From: Actinopolymorpha alba DSM 45243
GTDB taxonomy: Bacteria; Actinomycetota; Actinomycetes; Propionibacteriales; Actinopolymorphaceae
DNA: 64,000 bases
Assembly: GCF_000373925.1 (NCBI RefSeq)
Contig: NZ_KB892707.1
Location: 434,001-498,000 of the forward strand
Direction: 5' to 3'
A model generated the notes under the pieces. It ran no database searches. It saw nothing but the letters and a program-made list of their open reading frames with translations, and was not told where the DNA came from. Position 1 is the stretch's first letter; the number at the start of each line of letters is the position of its first letter. This document shows positions 16,404-25,345 of this stretch, piece after piece. The position numbers were made by a program, and so were the translations under genes.

Positions 16404-17905
16404 CACTGCTCGGGACGACGAGCCCAGACCTCGCGACGTTCCGCGAGCTGGCGCCAGGGCGCCGGGTGATCCCGGTGACCCGCAAGCTGCTCGCTGACGC
16501 CGAGACGCCGCTCGGTGTCTACGCCAAGCTGGCCCGCGACGAGCCCGGCACGTTCCTTCTCGAGTCCGGCGAACACGGCGGGGTGTGGGGGAGGTTCTCC
16601 TTCGTCGGCGTCCACTCGGCCGCCACACTGACCGAACGCGACGGGGTGGCGCACTGGCTCGGTGCACCGCCGGTTGGACTCCCGGACGGCGGAGACCCGC
16701 TGGAAGCGGTACGGGAGACGATCGCGCGCCTGCGGACGCCGCGCCTACCCGATCTTCCGCCGCTGACCGGTGGTCTGGTCGGCTACATCGGGTACGACGC
16801 CGTACGCCGGCTCGAGCGCCTGCCCGAGCTGGCCGAAGACGATCTCCAGCTCCCCGAACTCACGCTCATGCTGGCGACGGACCTCGCGGTGTTCGACCAC
16901 GTGGACGGCACGCTGCTCCTCATCGCCAACGCCGTCAACTGGGACGACAGCGGCGAACGCGTCGACCAGGCCTGGACTGACGCGGTCGAACGCCTGGACG
17001 CGATGACCAAGGCGCTTGCCCAGCCGACTCCGTCGTTCGTCGCCGCCGCCGACCTGCAGGCTGACCCGGCGTACGAGCGTCGGCGTACCCCAGCCCAGCA
17101 CATGGCCGCGGTGGAGCGGGCCAAGGAGGAGATCCGCGCCGGGGAGGCGTTCCAGGTCGTGGTGTCGCAGCGGTTCGAACGCCGCACCACGGCTCGGGCC
17201 TTCGACATCTACCGCGTGCTGAGGTTCTCCAACCCCTCGCCGTACATGTATCTCCTACGGCTCGGCGACTTCGACATCGTGGGTTCGAGCCCGGAGGCGC
17301 TCGTCACGGTCACGGGCGATCGGGCGATGACCCATCCGATCGCCGGCACCCGCCCGCGCGGCGCCACCCCGGAGGCTGACCACGCCCTGGCGGAGGAGCT
17401 GCTCGCCGACGAGAAGGAACGCGCCGAGCACCTGATGCTGGTCGACCTCGGCCGTAACGACCTGGGCCGGGTCTGCACGCCCGGGACCGTCGAGGTGGTC
17501 GACTTCATGACCGTACGCCGGTACAGCCACGTGATGCACCTGGAGTCGACCGTGGTGGGCCGGCTGGCGCCGGAGCGGACGGCGTTCGACGCACTGTGCG
17601 CGTGCTTCCCGGCCGGCACTCTCTCGGGTGCGCCGAAGCCGCGGGCGATGGAGATCATCGAGGAACTCGAACCCACCCGGCGCGGGTTGTATGGCGGTGT
17701 GGTCGGTTACCTCGACTTCGCCGGCGACCTGGACGCGGCGATCGCCATCCGTACCGCCCTGCTGCGCGACGGTGTCGCGTACGTCCAGGCTGGGGGAGGG
17801 ATCGTGGCCGACTCCGACCCGCCGGCTGAGGACGCCGAGACCCGCAACAAGGCGGCTGCCGCGCTACGGGCCGTCGCGATCGCGGAGACGTTCACGCAGC
17901 CATGA
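16400..17905 (+). CDS. trpE: anthranilate synthase component I
   Basis: 501 residues with a GTG start in a GTGA overlap with hisI. It converts chorismate to anthranilate using ammonia from the glutaminase partner, which is not in this window. The N-terminal feedback site [18 protein letters not shown] is present. The catalytic half shows [49 protein letters not shown] and [20 protein letters not shown]. The length is typical. The next gene starts in an ATGA overlap. No leader peptide or attenuator can stand directly before it because hisI overlaps. Confidence 0.96.
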   Translation: MTLLGTTSPDLATFRELAPGRRVIPVTRKLLADAETPLGVYAKLARDEPGTFLLESGEHGGVWGRFSFVGVHSAATLTERDGVAHWLGAPPVGLPDGGDPLEAVRETIARLRTPRLPDLPPLTGGLVGYIGYDAVRRLERLPELAEDDLQLPELTLMLATDLAVFDHVDGTLLLIANAVNWDDSGERVDQAWTDAVERLDAMTKALAQPTPSFVAAADLQADPAYERRRTPAQHMAAVERAKEEIRAGEAFQVVVSQRFERRTTARAFDIYRVLRFSNPSPYMYLLRLGDFDIVGSSPEALVTVTGDRAMTHPIAGTRPRGATPEADHALAEELLADEKERAEHLMLVDLGRNDLGRVCTPGTVEVVDFMTVRRYSHVMHLESTVVGRLAPERTAFDALCACFPAGTLSGAPKPRAMEIIEELEPTRRGLYGGVVGYLDFAGDLDAAIAIRTALLRDGVAYVQAGGGIVADSDPPAEDAETRNKAAAALRAVAIAETFTQP

Positions 17906-18474
17906 CGACCCGCCGGGAAGTGTTCACAGCCCTGGGACTCGTTCTCCTCGGGGCGGCTCTGGTGCTGCTCGCCGCGAGCCGGACCTGGCTGTCCGCGTCA
18001 TCGGTGATCCCCGACTTTCCGGTGGCTCGGGTCCACGTGAGCGGCGGCGAGGCGTCCCCGCTCACCCGGGCGTTGGGTTACGTCGCACTGGCCGGGGTGG
18101 TGGCTCTGCTCGCGACCCGGCGATGGGGACGCCAGCTTGTCGGAGGGCTGCTCGCCCTGACCGGAGCCGGGGTGGTGGTGGCCGGAGCGATCTTCTGGTC
18201 GCTCGACCGCCTGATCGCCGAGTCGGCGCTGGAGCGGGTGATGCACGACCCGAGCCTCAGCGTGTACGCCAAGGACGTCGCGACGACCGGCTGGCCCATC
18301 GTCGCCATGATCGGCGGACTGCTCGTCGCGGTGGGCGGGGTCCTCGCGTTGCTACGCGGGCGACGCTGGCCGGTGATGGGCTCGCGGTACGACGCGCCGG
18401 GCGTCCGCCGCCGTACCGACACTGACCCGTGGGCCGCGCTCGACCGTGGTGAGGATCCCACGGTCCAGGACTGA
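17902..18474 (+). CDS. Trp operon-associated membrane protein (TIGR02234)
   Basis: 190 residues coupled to trpE by ATGA. Four membrane helices are seen (about 8-28, 57-75, 80-100 and 128-150), separated by a polar loop with [20 protein letters not shown]. The C-terminal tail [11 protein letters not shown] is the typical end of this family. The family occurs next to tryptophan genes in actinobacteria. Its function is unknown. Confidence 0.88.
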   Translation: MTTRREVFTALGLVLLGAALVLLAASRTWLSASSVIPDFPVARVHVSGGEASPLTRALGYVALAGVVALLATRRWGRQLVGGLLALTGAGVVVAGAIFWSLDRLIAESALERVMHDPSLSVYAKDVATTGWPIVAMIGGLLVAVGGVLALLRGRRWPVMGSRYDAPGVRRRTDTDPWAALDRGEDPTVQD

Positions 18475-18548
18475 TCACCCGACCCTGCTGTGGCGCGGCC
18501 CGATGGTGGCGCGACAATAGGCGTCGGACCGGAAGGAGAGGCTTTCGC

Positions 18549-18851
18549 ATGGCGAACAACCAAGGCGGCGGGTCGGCACACACCGTTCACCACGGTCACG
18601 GGAACAGCCCCGCTGCATGGACGGCGGTGGCCATCATTCTCGTCGGTTCCGTGATCGCCGGTGTGGCCGTTGTGCTCGCGACGTGGTGGCTCTTCTTCGT
18701 CGCCGCCATCGGGATTCCCATCATCGGGCTGATCGTCGGCAAGATCATGGTCGGCATGGGTCTTGGCAACACTCCGGTGCAGGGCCACAGCCGCGCCGAG
18801 TTGGACGCGGCCGCGGCGAAGACGTCGCAGGAGAGCGTCGAAGCGTCCTGA
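18549..18851 (+). CDS. HGxxPAAW family small membrane protein
   Basis: 100 residues, with GGAAGGAGAG just before ATG 18549. The signature HGNSPAAW is at about residues 17-24. Two helices follow (AIILVGSVIAGVAVVLATWW and FFVAAIGIPIIGLIVGKIMV), then a polar tail. The family sits between trpE and trpC in many actinomycetes. In this genome the usual downstream neighbours are displaced by about 8.5 kb. Confidence 0.88.
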   Translation: MANNQGGGSAHTVHHGHGNSPAAWTAVAIILVGSVIAGVAVVLATWWLFFVAAIGIPIIGLIVGKIMVGMGLGNTPVQGHSRAELDAAAAKTSQESVEAS

Positions 18852-18874
18852 GGTCCCGCGCCTTGTCGCGAAAA

Positions 18875-18938
18875 TGATCAACGGTCCTGAAATGAGGCCA
18901 GGCCCGCTGCCGGTGTCCGAATCAGCCGCCGTTGATCA
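18875..18938. repeat. inverted repeat in the convergent gap, possible terminator
   Basis: TGATCAACGG at 18875-18884 pairs with CCGTTGATCA at 18929-18938 across 44 bases. Just beyond, 18958-18978 repeats CATGATCAC twice. The position between two convergent gene ends suits a terminator or another repeat family. The GATCA core recalls the 86-bp palindrome, but the rest differs. Confidence 0.45.
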
Positions 18939-18974
18939 ACTATTGCCCGCTGCGTCTCATGATCACGATCATGA

Positions 18975-19976
18975 TCACCGGACGGACTCGAGGATGCTGG
19001 TCAGCAGTCCACGGCCGATCTCGTCCACCGACCTGGCCTGGTTGGTGAGGACGACGACACCAGCGCGGGCCTCACGAGCGACCGCGAGGTAGGCGCGGTA
19101 ACCGGGCAGCGCACCGTTGTGCCAGGCATACTCAGCTCCCAACCCCGGAACGCGGTCGAGATGCCACAGCAGCCCGATCCGGTGCCCGTCGGGACCGTTG
19201 AAGTGGCATCGTGTCGCAAGCCCCGCCGCGGCGGTGAGTTCGGCGGGCGCGTCGCCCAGGTACGCACGGAGGAATCCGACCAGGGAGGCGACCGAACCAT
19301 AGAACCCGCCCGACGGTGCACCGGTCGGAAAGGTCGGAGTGTGTGTCGGCGCTCCTTCCTCGTCGTGGCCCGGTGCCAGCCGCGCCTGTTGTGCCCGGTC
19401 AAGGGTGAGGACCACATCAGTGAGGCCGAGCGGCTGCGCGATCCGTTCCTGGATGAGAGCGTCGTAGCTTCGGCCGGCCCGCGTCGCGAGCATCGTGCCG
19501 AGGATGGCCGGGCCGAGGTTGGAGTACTCCTGGACCTCACCGGGCCTCGTCAACAACGACATCTGTTCCACTTCCGCGGCCATCGCCTCGACGCTCTCCC
19601 CGGCGGCAGGATTTGTCGTACCCCTGGGCAGTCCGGACGTGTGCGTCGCGAGGTGCTCGACGAGGACCCGCGCCCCGTCCTCGTACGCCGGAACCCTGAA
19701 CCAACCAGGTAGGTGGCGGTCCACCGGATCGTCGAGCGCGACCTCGTGCCGGAGGGCCGCGACCGCGAGGGCCGTGCCGGAGAAGACCTTCGACAGCGAG
19801 GCGATCCGGAAGATCGTGCGGGCGTCTGGAGGTGGGCCGGTCCGGCCGGTCGAGCCGCCGCCGGCAGTGCTCACCCGGTCGTCGAGAACGGCGCCCGCGA
19901 CCAGACCGAGGTAGCCACTCTGGACCGCGCTGGCGACGTGGGCACGGACGATCTCGCTCAGCTTCCGCACGGTCAC
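18975..19976 (-). CDS. serine hydrolase, class C beta-lactamase fold
   Basis: 333 residues from GTG 19976, which overlaps the stop of the upstream kinase gene (GTGA). The catalytic motifs are SLSK in IFRIASLSKVFSGTALA, YSN in VQEYSNLGPAILG and HNG in YAWHNGALPGYRAYL. These are the SxxK, YxN and HxG-type motifs of penicillin-binding proteins, esterases and class C beta-lactamases. There is no signal peptide, so an esterase or amidase role in the cytoplasm is more likely than cell-wall work or antibiotic defence. Confidence 0.85.
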   Translation of the reverse strand: MTVRKLSEIVRAHVASAVQSGYLGLVAGAVLDDRVSTAGGGSTGRTGPPPDARTIFRIASLSKVFSGTALAVAALRHEVALDDPVDRHLPGWFRVPAYEDGARVLVEHLATHTSGLPRGTTNPAAGESVEAMAAEVEQMSLLTRPGEVQEYSNLGPAILGTMLATRAGRSYDALIQERIAQPLGLTDVVLTLDRAQQARLAPGHDEEGAPTHTPTFPTGAPSGGFYGSVASLVGFLRAYLGDAPAELTAAAGLATRCHFNGPDGHRIGLLWHLDRVPGLGAEYAWHNGALPGYRAYLAVAREARAGVVVLTNQARSVDEIGRGLLTSILESVR

Positions 19977-20677
19977 ACCGACCCCCTCGCATCCGCGGTG
20001 GACGGTGCCGCCGCAGCGGCACACGGATCGGTCGGGAGGTACGCCGCGAAGTGGTGGGCGACGGCGGTCGCGATCTCCTCAGCGTCATGTGAGCCGTCGA
20101 CCTCGAGCACCCGGATGCCGAGCCGGCGCGCCGAGCCTACGGCGTCCTCGGCGATGATCCGGTCACGCGCGATCCGGTTGCGTTGCCCGCGTTCGGGATC
20201 GCTCAGTGGGGCGCTGAGTGCCTGTGCCCGGGGGAGCGTGGCCAGTTGGTACGCCCGGAACTCCTCCGTCGGCACCATGACGAGCATCCGATCCGGTGAA
20301 TCGAGTAGGGGCGCCACGAGTTCGGGTCGAAGTCCCCACCCCTCGGCGACGACTGGTCGCCCAGAGACCAGACCGCGCAGGTCGTCCAGCGTCCACTCGA
20401 AGCGTTCCGAAAATCCGTCAAGGACCTCGTGCGCCATCTCCTCAGGAGAATGGCGTACCCACATCGATTCCGGGTCGGGTTCTTTCCACGCCTCCCCGCG
20501 TCGCACGTGGCGAGCGATGAGACGGTCGTAGTGGCCACGCGCGTCGTGGTAGTCGTAGTGGTACGCCGTCACTCCGTGGCGTCTCGCGAGAATGCGGGCG
20601 ATCGTTGACTTGCCCGCCCATTGTGCGCCGCCGATCCAGAGTGTGGTGCCGATGGTGCCGAACGGATCCCAGGTCAT
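19973..20677 (-). CDS. P-loop nucleotide kinase-like protein
   Basis: 234 residues. Walker A GGAQWAGKSTIARILARRHG lies near residue 16, followed by YHYDYHDARGHYDRL and a central VVAEGWGLRPELVAP strand that could be Walker B-like. This is the AAA_33/zeta-like kinase layout that phosphorylates small molecules, often drugs or sugars. It is translationally coupled to the serine hydrolase. The substrate is unknown. Confidence 0.75.
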   Translation of the reverse strand: MTWDPFGTIGTTLWIGGAQWAGKSTIARILARRHGVTAYHYDYHDARGHYDRLIARHVRRGEAWKEPDPESMWVRHSPEEMAHEVLDGFSERFEWTLDDLRGLVSGRPVVAEGWGLRPELVAPLLDSPDRMLVMVPTEEFRAYQLATLPRAQALSAPLSDPERGQRNRIARDRIIAEDAVGSARRLGIRVLEVDGSHDAEEIATAVAHHFAAYLPTDPCAAAAAPSTADARGSV

Positions 20678-20834
20678 GGTGGTCGATTGTGCGGGCGTAC
20701 GACCAGAAATTGCAGTCTTGTTCTGGACCCCCGCAACCTGATTAATTGGAAGAGCGGGCGGATTTGGAGCCTTCCCTCAACCGACTGGGTGGTTCCGGCC
20801 CCCTCGGGCTTCGCCCGTTGGGCCCACCCCCACC

Positions 20835-21473
20835 TCAAGCACTCCACACCATGGACTGCTGGTGCAGCCGGACGCCGTCGTACCTCAACCCTGGCACCAG
20901 CGGGGTCGGGCCGTGTTTCACGAAACCCATGCGTTCGAAGAACTTCACGGCACGGGTGTTCTCCCGCAGGGTCTGCAGGTAACACCCGGGTGAGCCGGCT
21001 TCTCTGAGCCGGGCGAACCACCCCTTCATCAAGCTGTCGGCAGCGCCTGTACCTCTCGCCTCGGGCGCGACGTTGATGTGCAGGTGCGCGGGCCACCGAG
21101 GATCGTCGAACTCGCCGGCGATTGGCTGCCGCCGCAGCGCTGCCCCGGCCAGGTCGATCATGCTCCGGGCGAAGAAGGCCGCCGGCCTCCGTTGAAGGGT
21201 CAGCCGGTGTTTCCTGATTGCCTTCGCCATGCGTTCGCTCTCACTGGGAAGCGTCGAGCTGTCGACGCAGCCGGTCAGATAGCCGACCAGCGCTCCGTCG
21301 ACGACGGCGAGGAAGAGCGAATGGGGTTCGAGGTCCATGTACGGGTCGAGATAGACCGCCGCCTCAGACTCCGCGTGGCCCCACAACGAAGCGGATGGAG
21401 AGCCCTCGCCAGCACGACCGAACAGCTCGCGCAGCTCGGCCCGGTCGGATTCTTCGAATGTACGGATGTCCAT
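20835..21473 (-). CDS. GNAT family acetyltransferase
   Basis: 212 residues from ATG 21473. The start IRTFEESDRAELRELFGRAG and the acetyl-CoA region LHINVAPEARGTGAADSLMK then FFERMGFVKHG are typical GNAT. The middle has a longer insertion (MAKAIRKHRLTLQRRPAAFF). The substrate is unknown. The ribosome site is weak. It stands alone between two kinase-like genes on the same strand. Confidence 0.8.
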   Translation of the reverse strand: MDIRTFEESDRAELRELFGRAGEGSPSASLWGHAESEAAVYLDPYMDLEPHSLFLAVVDGALVGYLTGCVDSSTLPSESERMAKAIRKHRLTLQRRPAAFFARSMIDLAGAALRRQPIAGEFDDPRWPAHLHINVAPEARGTGAADSLMKGWFARLREAGSPGCYLQTLRENTRAVKFFERMGFVKHGPTPLVPGLRYDGVRLHQQSMVWSA

Positions 21474-21598
21474 CACATCTGGCCCATTTCCTACATACCT
21501 CCGTCGGGGGGACCCGCACAGTCTTCCAGCCGTCCGGCCAGGACCGACCTTCGACCTGTCGGACCTGCCAGCTCGCGGACGGAGATTCCAGATCAGCT

Positions 21599-22153
21599 TT
21601 AGCCGGTGGTCGCGGTCCGGCACCAGGCGGCGAGGGCCTCCACGTCGACCGGCCCGGTGGTGTCGACCCGGCGTACCGGCCCAAGCTCCAGCGGCTCGGC
21701 GTGCCCGACCATCTGGTCGTGCTCGTCCTCGGAGATCAGGGTGCCGTGGATCGGGTGCGAACTCGGCCACCGCGCGATGAAGCGTTCGCGGGCTACCTCT
21801 GCGGGTACGTCGCACCACACCTCGACGATGCGGTCGACGCCGGCGCGCGCGAGGCCAGCGACGACGAACTTACGTACGTCCGCTCGCCAGGAGCTCTCGA
21901 GCACGGCACCGCACGGAGCGAAGCGCAGCAACGACCACATGGTCTCGCTGGCCGCTCGCCCGAGCGCGGCGTTCCAGGCCCGCTGGGGCCGGTCGTCCGG
22001 GGAGTCAGAGCCGAGGCAGTCGGCGTGGGTCTCCTTGATGACGTCCTTACTGAACAACGGCAGTCCAAGCGCCCGCGACAGCGGCGGCGCGAGCGTCGAC
22101 TTTCCCGCCGCGGGTAGACCGTTGACCAGGACGACGAGACGACTGTCAGCCAT
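21599..22153 (-). CDS. P-loop kinase-like protein (AAA_33 type)
   Basis: 184 residues. Walker A NGLPAAGKSTLAPPLSRALG is at about residues 11-30, then LPLFSKDVIKET, the typical acidic substrate strand, and AVLESSWRADVRKF. HPIHGTLISEDEHDQM is in the lid region. Proteins of this family phosphorylate small molecules or serve as antibiotic-modifying kinases. It is divergent from the Lrp regulator at 22282. Confidence 0.75.
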   Translation of the reverse strand: MADSRLVVLVNGLPAAGKSTLAPPLSRALGLPLFSKDVIKETHADCLGSDSPDDRPQRAWNAALGRAASETMWSLLRFAPCGAVLESSWRADVRKFVVAGLARAGVDRIVEVWCDVPAEVARERFIARWPSSHPIHGTLISEDEHDQMVGHAEPLELGPVRRVDTTGPVDVEALAAWCRTATTG

Positions 22154-22281
22154 GATTGGGCAGGCTACGCGAACGGCGCGGCTTGGTCCGGACGCCCCGA
22201 GTTCCGGCCGGCGCGCCGGAGAATGGGTCGCATCAGAGGTCGCGCGACCTCATAGTCGGGACCGGCCGAAGGAGCGTGCGC

Positions 22282-22737
22282 GTGCGCCTGGACCCCCTTG
22301 ACGAACGAATCGTCGCCCTGCTGCTCGAGGACGGGCGGGCGAGCTTCGCCGACATCGGCGCGAAGATCGGCCTGTCGGCACCCGCGGTGAAGCGGCGCGT
22401 CGACCGGCTCCGTCAGGTCGGAGCGATTACCGGGTTCACCGCCAAGGTCGACCCGCGGGCGCTGGGTTGGACCACCGAGGCGTACGTCGAGTTGTACTGC
22501 CAGGGCAAGACGTCACCCGCGACGATCCGGGATGGCGTCGCGCGGTTCCCCGAGGTCGTGTCCGCGTGCACCCTCACTGGCGAGGCCGACGCGCTGGTGC
22601 ACGTCCTGGCCGCCGACATCCACCACTTCGAGGAGGTGCTGGAACGCATGAACGCCGAGCCTTACGTCGCCCGCACCAAGAGCGTGCTCGTGCTCTCCCG
22701 GCTCCTGGAGCGCCCTGGCCTCACCGCCACGACCTGA
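22282..22737 (+). CDS. Lrp/AsnC family transcriptional regulator
   Basis: 151 residues from GTG 22282, 7 bases after GGAG. A GTG six bases earlier is possible. The helix-turn-helix is LDPLDERIVALLLEDGRASF, then IGAKIGLSAPAVKRRVDRLR. The RAM domain follows (TEAYVELYCQGKTSPATIRD, VSACTLTGEADALVHVLAAD). It lies before the dimethylargininase and ornithine aminotransferase genes. The same gene set (AsnC, amidinotransferase, rocD) is known in Mycobacterium tuberculosis (Rv2321c-Rv2324), so control of arginine/ornithine breakdown is the likely job. Confidence 0.88.
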   Translation: MRLDPLDERIVALLLEDGRASFADIGAKIGLSAPAVKRRVDRLRQVGAITGFTAKVDPRALGWTTEAYVELYCQGKTSPATIRDGVARFPEVVSACTLTGEADALVHVLAADIHHFEEVLERMNAEPYVARTKSVLVLSRLLERPGLTATT

Positions 22738-22810
22738 CACCGCCACGACCTGAAACCCTGCCGGTCGGACGTACGCAAAGAGGCCCGAAGTCAGGTTTGA
22801 ACGCCGCGAC

Positions 22811-22849
22811 GCAACGATCAGCTTGATCCGGACTCAACCACGCAACGAT
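22811..22849. promoter_or_regulatory. direct repeat, possible Lrp/AsnC operator
   Basis: CGCAACGAT occurs twice (GCAACGAT at 22811 and at 22842), 31 bases or three helical turns apart, in the gap between the Lrp gene and ddaH. A related ACAACGCAG follows. This spacing suits an Lrp octamer, but binding is inference. Confidence 0.35.
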
Positions 22850-22944
22850 TCGCCGCCACAACGCAGGTTCTGCGCATTGGATGACCGCTCCGGTGCTCCA
22901 TACGCTCGTGGTGCAGCAGTCACCACGCCCGTGCGGAGGGTTCG

Positions 22945-23802
22945 ATGAACGCGCAGACCGCTACCCGGCGGCACTACCTGATGTGCCGGCCGACGTACTT
23001 CACCGTGGCGTACGCCATCAACCCGTGGATGCATCCCGACGACGAGGCCGTCGACACCGAGCGCGCGCTCGCCCAGTGGGAGGCGCTCCGGCGTACCTAC
23101 CTCGACCTCGGCCACGACGTCAGCCTGATCGAGCCGGCGCCGGGGCTGCCCGACATGGTGTTCGCCGCCAACGGAGCCGTCGTCGTGGACGGCCTCGCGT
23201 TCGGGTCGAGGTTCCGGCACATCGAACGCCTGCCCGAGGCGGTGCGCTACCTCGAGTGGTTCAAGGCCCACGGTGTCGAGCACGGCGTCCGGGACGCGTA
23301 CCTGCCGCTCGGGATCGCCGAGGGCGAGGGTGACTTCCTCACGACGTCGACCCGGATCCTCGCCGGCACCGGCTTCCGTACCGAGCCGGGGGCGCACCGC
23401 GAGCTGGAGGAGTACGTCGACCGCGAGGTGGTGTCGCTGACCCTGGTCGACCCGCGGCTCTATCACCTCGACACCGCGCTCGCGGTGCTCGACGAGGAGA
23501 CCATCGCCTACTACCCGGCAGCGTTCGCGCCGGAAAGCCAGCGGCTGTTGGCGACGCTGTATCCGGATGCGATCCACGCCAGCGAGGAAGATGCCATGGT
23601 GCTCGGCCTGAACGCCGTATCCGATGGACGGAACGTCGTCCTTCCCGTCCAGGCGGCGGGCCTGGCCCGGCAGCTCGAGGCGCGCGGATTCGAGGCCGTT
23701 CCGGTGGACGTGTCGGAGTTCCGCAAGTCCGGAGGCGGGCCGAAATGCTGCACCCTGGAGATCCGCGTGGGCGGCGGTCCTGAGCGTGGGAGCCAGCCAT
23801 GA
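22945..23802 (+). CDS. ddaH: dimethylarginine dimethylaminohydrolase / amidinotransferase family
   Basis: 285 residues, with GGAGGG just before ATG 22945. The fold markers are MCRPTYFTVAYAINPWM, GLPDMVFAANGAVV, GEGDFL, catalytic His in LVDPRLYHLDTALAVL and catalytic Cys in SGGGPKCCTLEIR. It would split methylarginine, or a related guanidino compound, to citrulline and an amine. ATGA overlap with rocD links it to ornithine metabolism. Arginine deiminase-like activity is an alternative. Confidence 0.85.
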   Translation: MNAQTATRRHYLMCRPTYFTVAYAINPWMHPDDEAVDTERALAQWEALRRTYLDLGHDVSLIEPAPGLPDMVFAANGAVVVDGLAFGSRFRHIERLPEAVRYLEWFKAHGVEHGVRDAYLPLGIAEGEGDFLTTSTRILAGTGFRTEPGAHRELEEYVDREVVSLTLVDPRLYHLDTALAVLDEETIAYYPAAFAPESQRLLATLYPDAIHASEEDAMVLGLNAVSDGRNVVLPVQAAGLARQLEARGFEAVPVDVSEFRKSGGGPKCCTLEIRVGGGPERGSQP

Positions 23803-25040
23803 TGATCGACGACATGACATCCGCCTCTGGGCGGCACATCGGCCTCGCCGAGCGCTTCGCTGCGCACAACTACCACCCGCTGCCCGTCGTGGTCGCCGAG
23901 GCCGAGGGGTCCTGGGTGACCGACGTCGACGGCCGGCGCTACCTGGACTGCCTGGCCGGCTACTCCGCCCTCAACTTCGGCCACCGGCATCCCCAGCTGC
24001 TGGCCGCGGCGAGGGCCCAGCTGGACCGGCTGACGCTGTCGAGTCGGGCGTTCCACCACGACCAGTTCGGACCCTTCTGCGCGGAGCTCGCGGCCCTCGC
24101 GGGCACGGCGGGGATGGGGCCCGACCCGATGGTGCTCCCGATGAACACCGGCTCCGAAGCCGTCGAGACCGCCCTGAAGGTGGCCCGCAAGTGGGGCTAC
24201 GAGGTGAAGGGCGTCCCCGACGGTCAGGCGACCATCATCGTGGCGACCGGAAACTTCCACGGCCGCACGATCAGCATCGTGAGCTTCTCCGACGACCCCG
24301 ACGCGCACGACCACTTCGGGCCCTACACCCCAGGGTTCCGGATCGTGCCGTACGGCGATGCGAAGGCGGTCGCGGACGCGATCGACGACACGACGGTCGC
24401 GGTTCTGCTCGAACCCATCCAAGGTGAGGCCGGCGTGATCGTGCCGCCGGAGGGATATCTCGCCGAGGTCCGCCGCGTGTGTACGCAGCGGAACGTGCTG
24501 TTCCTCGCCGACGAGATCCAGTCGGGTCTCGGGCGGACCGGCGCGACCTTCGCGTGCGAGCATGCCGGCGTCGTTCCAGACCTCTTCATCCTGGGCAAGG
24601 CACTCGGCGGCGGGATCGTGCCCGTGTCCGCGGTCGTGGGAGGCGCGGAGGTGCTCGGTGTCATCCGGCCCGGCCAGCACGGCAGCACCTTCGGCGGAAA
24701 CCCGCTGGCCTGCGCGGTCGGGCGGGCCGTCATCGCCTTGCTGAACGAAGGAACGTACCAAGCGCGGGGCCGCGAGCTCGGCGTACTCCTGCACGAGCGC
24801 CTGCGGGGCCTTGTCGGTCAGGGGCTGGTGAGCGTGCGCGGAGTCGGGTTGTGGGCGGGCCTCGACGTCGACCCCGCGCTCGGAACCGGCCGCGACATCT
24901 GCGCCGGCCTGGCGGATCGGGGGGTTCTGGCCAAGGACACCCATGGTTCGACGATCCGGCTCGCGCCACCGCTCGTGACCGAGCCGGCCGACCTCGACTG
25001 GGCGGTCGACCAGCTCGCGGACGTTCTGCGTACCCGCTAG
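23799..25040 (+). CDS. rocD: ornithine aminotransferase
   Basis: 413 residues, ATG in an ATGA overlap with ddaH. It is a class III PLP aminotransferase that turns ornithine into glutamate semialdehyde. Motifs seen are YLDCLAGYSALNFGHRHPQL, MNTGSEAVETALKVARKWGY, GNFHGRTISIVSFSDDP, LADEIQSGLGRTG and the PLP lysine in DLFILGKALGGG. GQHGSTFGGNPLACAVG is typical of OAT. It is the last gene of the Lrp-ddaH-rocD group and is followed by the palindromic repeat. Confidence 0.93.
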   Translation: MMIDDMTSASGRHIGLAERFAAHNYHPLPVVVAEAEGSWVTDVDGRRYLDCLAGYSALNFGHRHPQLLAAARAQLDRLTLSSRAFHHDQFGPFCAELAALAGTAGMGPDPMVLPMNTGSEAVETALKVARKWGYEVKGVPDGQATIIVATGNFHGRTISIVSFSDDPDAHDHFGPYTPGFRIVPYGDAKAVADAIDDTTVAVLLEPIQGEAGVIVPPEGYLAEVRRVCTQRNVLFLADEIQSGLGRTGATFACEHAGVVPDLFILGKALGGGIVPVSAVVGGAEVLGVIRPGQHGSTFGGNPLACAVGRAVIALLNEGTYQARGRELGVLLHERLRGLVGQGLVSVRGVGLWAGLDVDPALGTGRDICAGLADRGVLAKDTHGSTIRLAPPLVTEPADLDWAVDQLADVLRTR

Positions 25041-25054
25041 GACGCAGGCACGCT

Positions 25055-25142
25055 CAATGATCACGTATACGTGGTCATTGCCTGCCTCACGCGGCATCCA
25101 CGCCATGCAAGGCGGGTAATGACCACGTATACGTGATCATTG
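25055..25142. repeat. 86-bp nested palindrome, copy 2 (88 bp with extra end pair)
   Basis: Arms 25055-25079 and 25118-25142 are perfect 25-bp inverted repeats holding CACGTATACGTG. The 38-bp core (25080-25117) aligns with the core of copy 3 in reverse orientation. It lies 15 bases after rocD. Confidence 0.93.
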
Positions 25143-25170
25143 AGGGGTCTCGCGCGGGGCATCTTCGCAC

Positions 25171-25233
25171 AGATATGGGTCGGGGGCACCCTTGTACGGC
25201 GCTATTGGCCAAGGGTGCCCCCGACCCATATCT
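25171..25233. repeat. perfect 24-bp hairpin with 15-base loop
   Basis: Bases 25171-25194 and 25210-25233 are perfect reverse complements (AGATATGGGTCGGGGGCACC and so on) with loop TACGGCGCTATTGGC. There is no T tract. It lies between the palindrome after rocD and the next gene. It could be a strong terminator, a structured RNA or a mobile-repeat remnant. Confidence 0.9.
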
Positions 25234-25306
25234 ATGCGGCGGCCTGGTGTGGCCAGTGATCTTGTACCCGGCATAGCCGTCCTCGACAATCGGTGCACCC
25301 AAAGCG

Positions 25307-25320
25307 CCTTGTACACAAGG
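25307..25320. promoter_or_regulatory. short inverted repeat before the GxGYxYP gene
   Basis: CCTTGT and ACAAGG are separated by two bases, 25 bases before the start at 25346. This is a possible operator. There is no other support. Confidence 0.3.
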
Positions 25321-25345
25321 GAAGCGCGCTTACCAAGTCGAGGTG

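Noticed and set aside
18078-18881. Minus-strand frame of 267 codons over the TIGR02234 and HGxxPAAW genes
   Set aside because: It spans two real plus-strand genes and shows only Arg/Ser/Pro-rich shadow sequence.
23511-25106. Open frame of 531 codons opposite rocD
   Set aside because: Shadow frame. rocD on the plus strand has all class III aminotransferase motifs.
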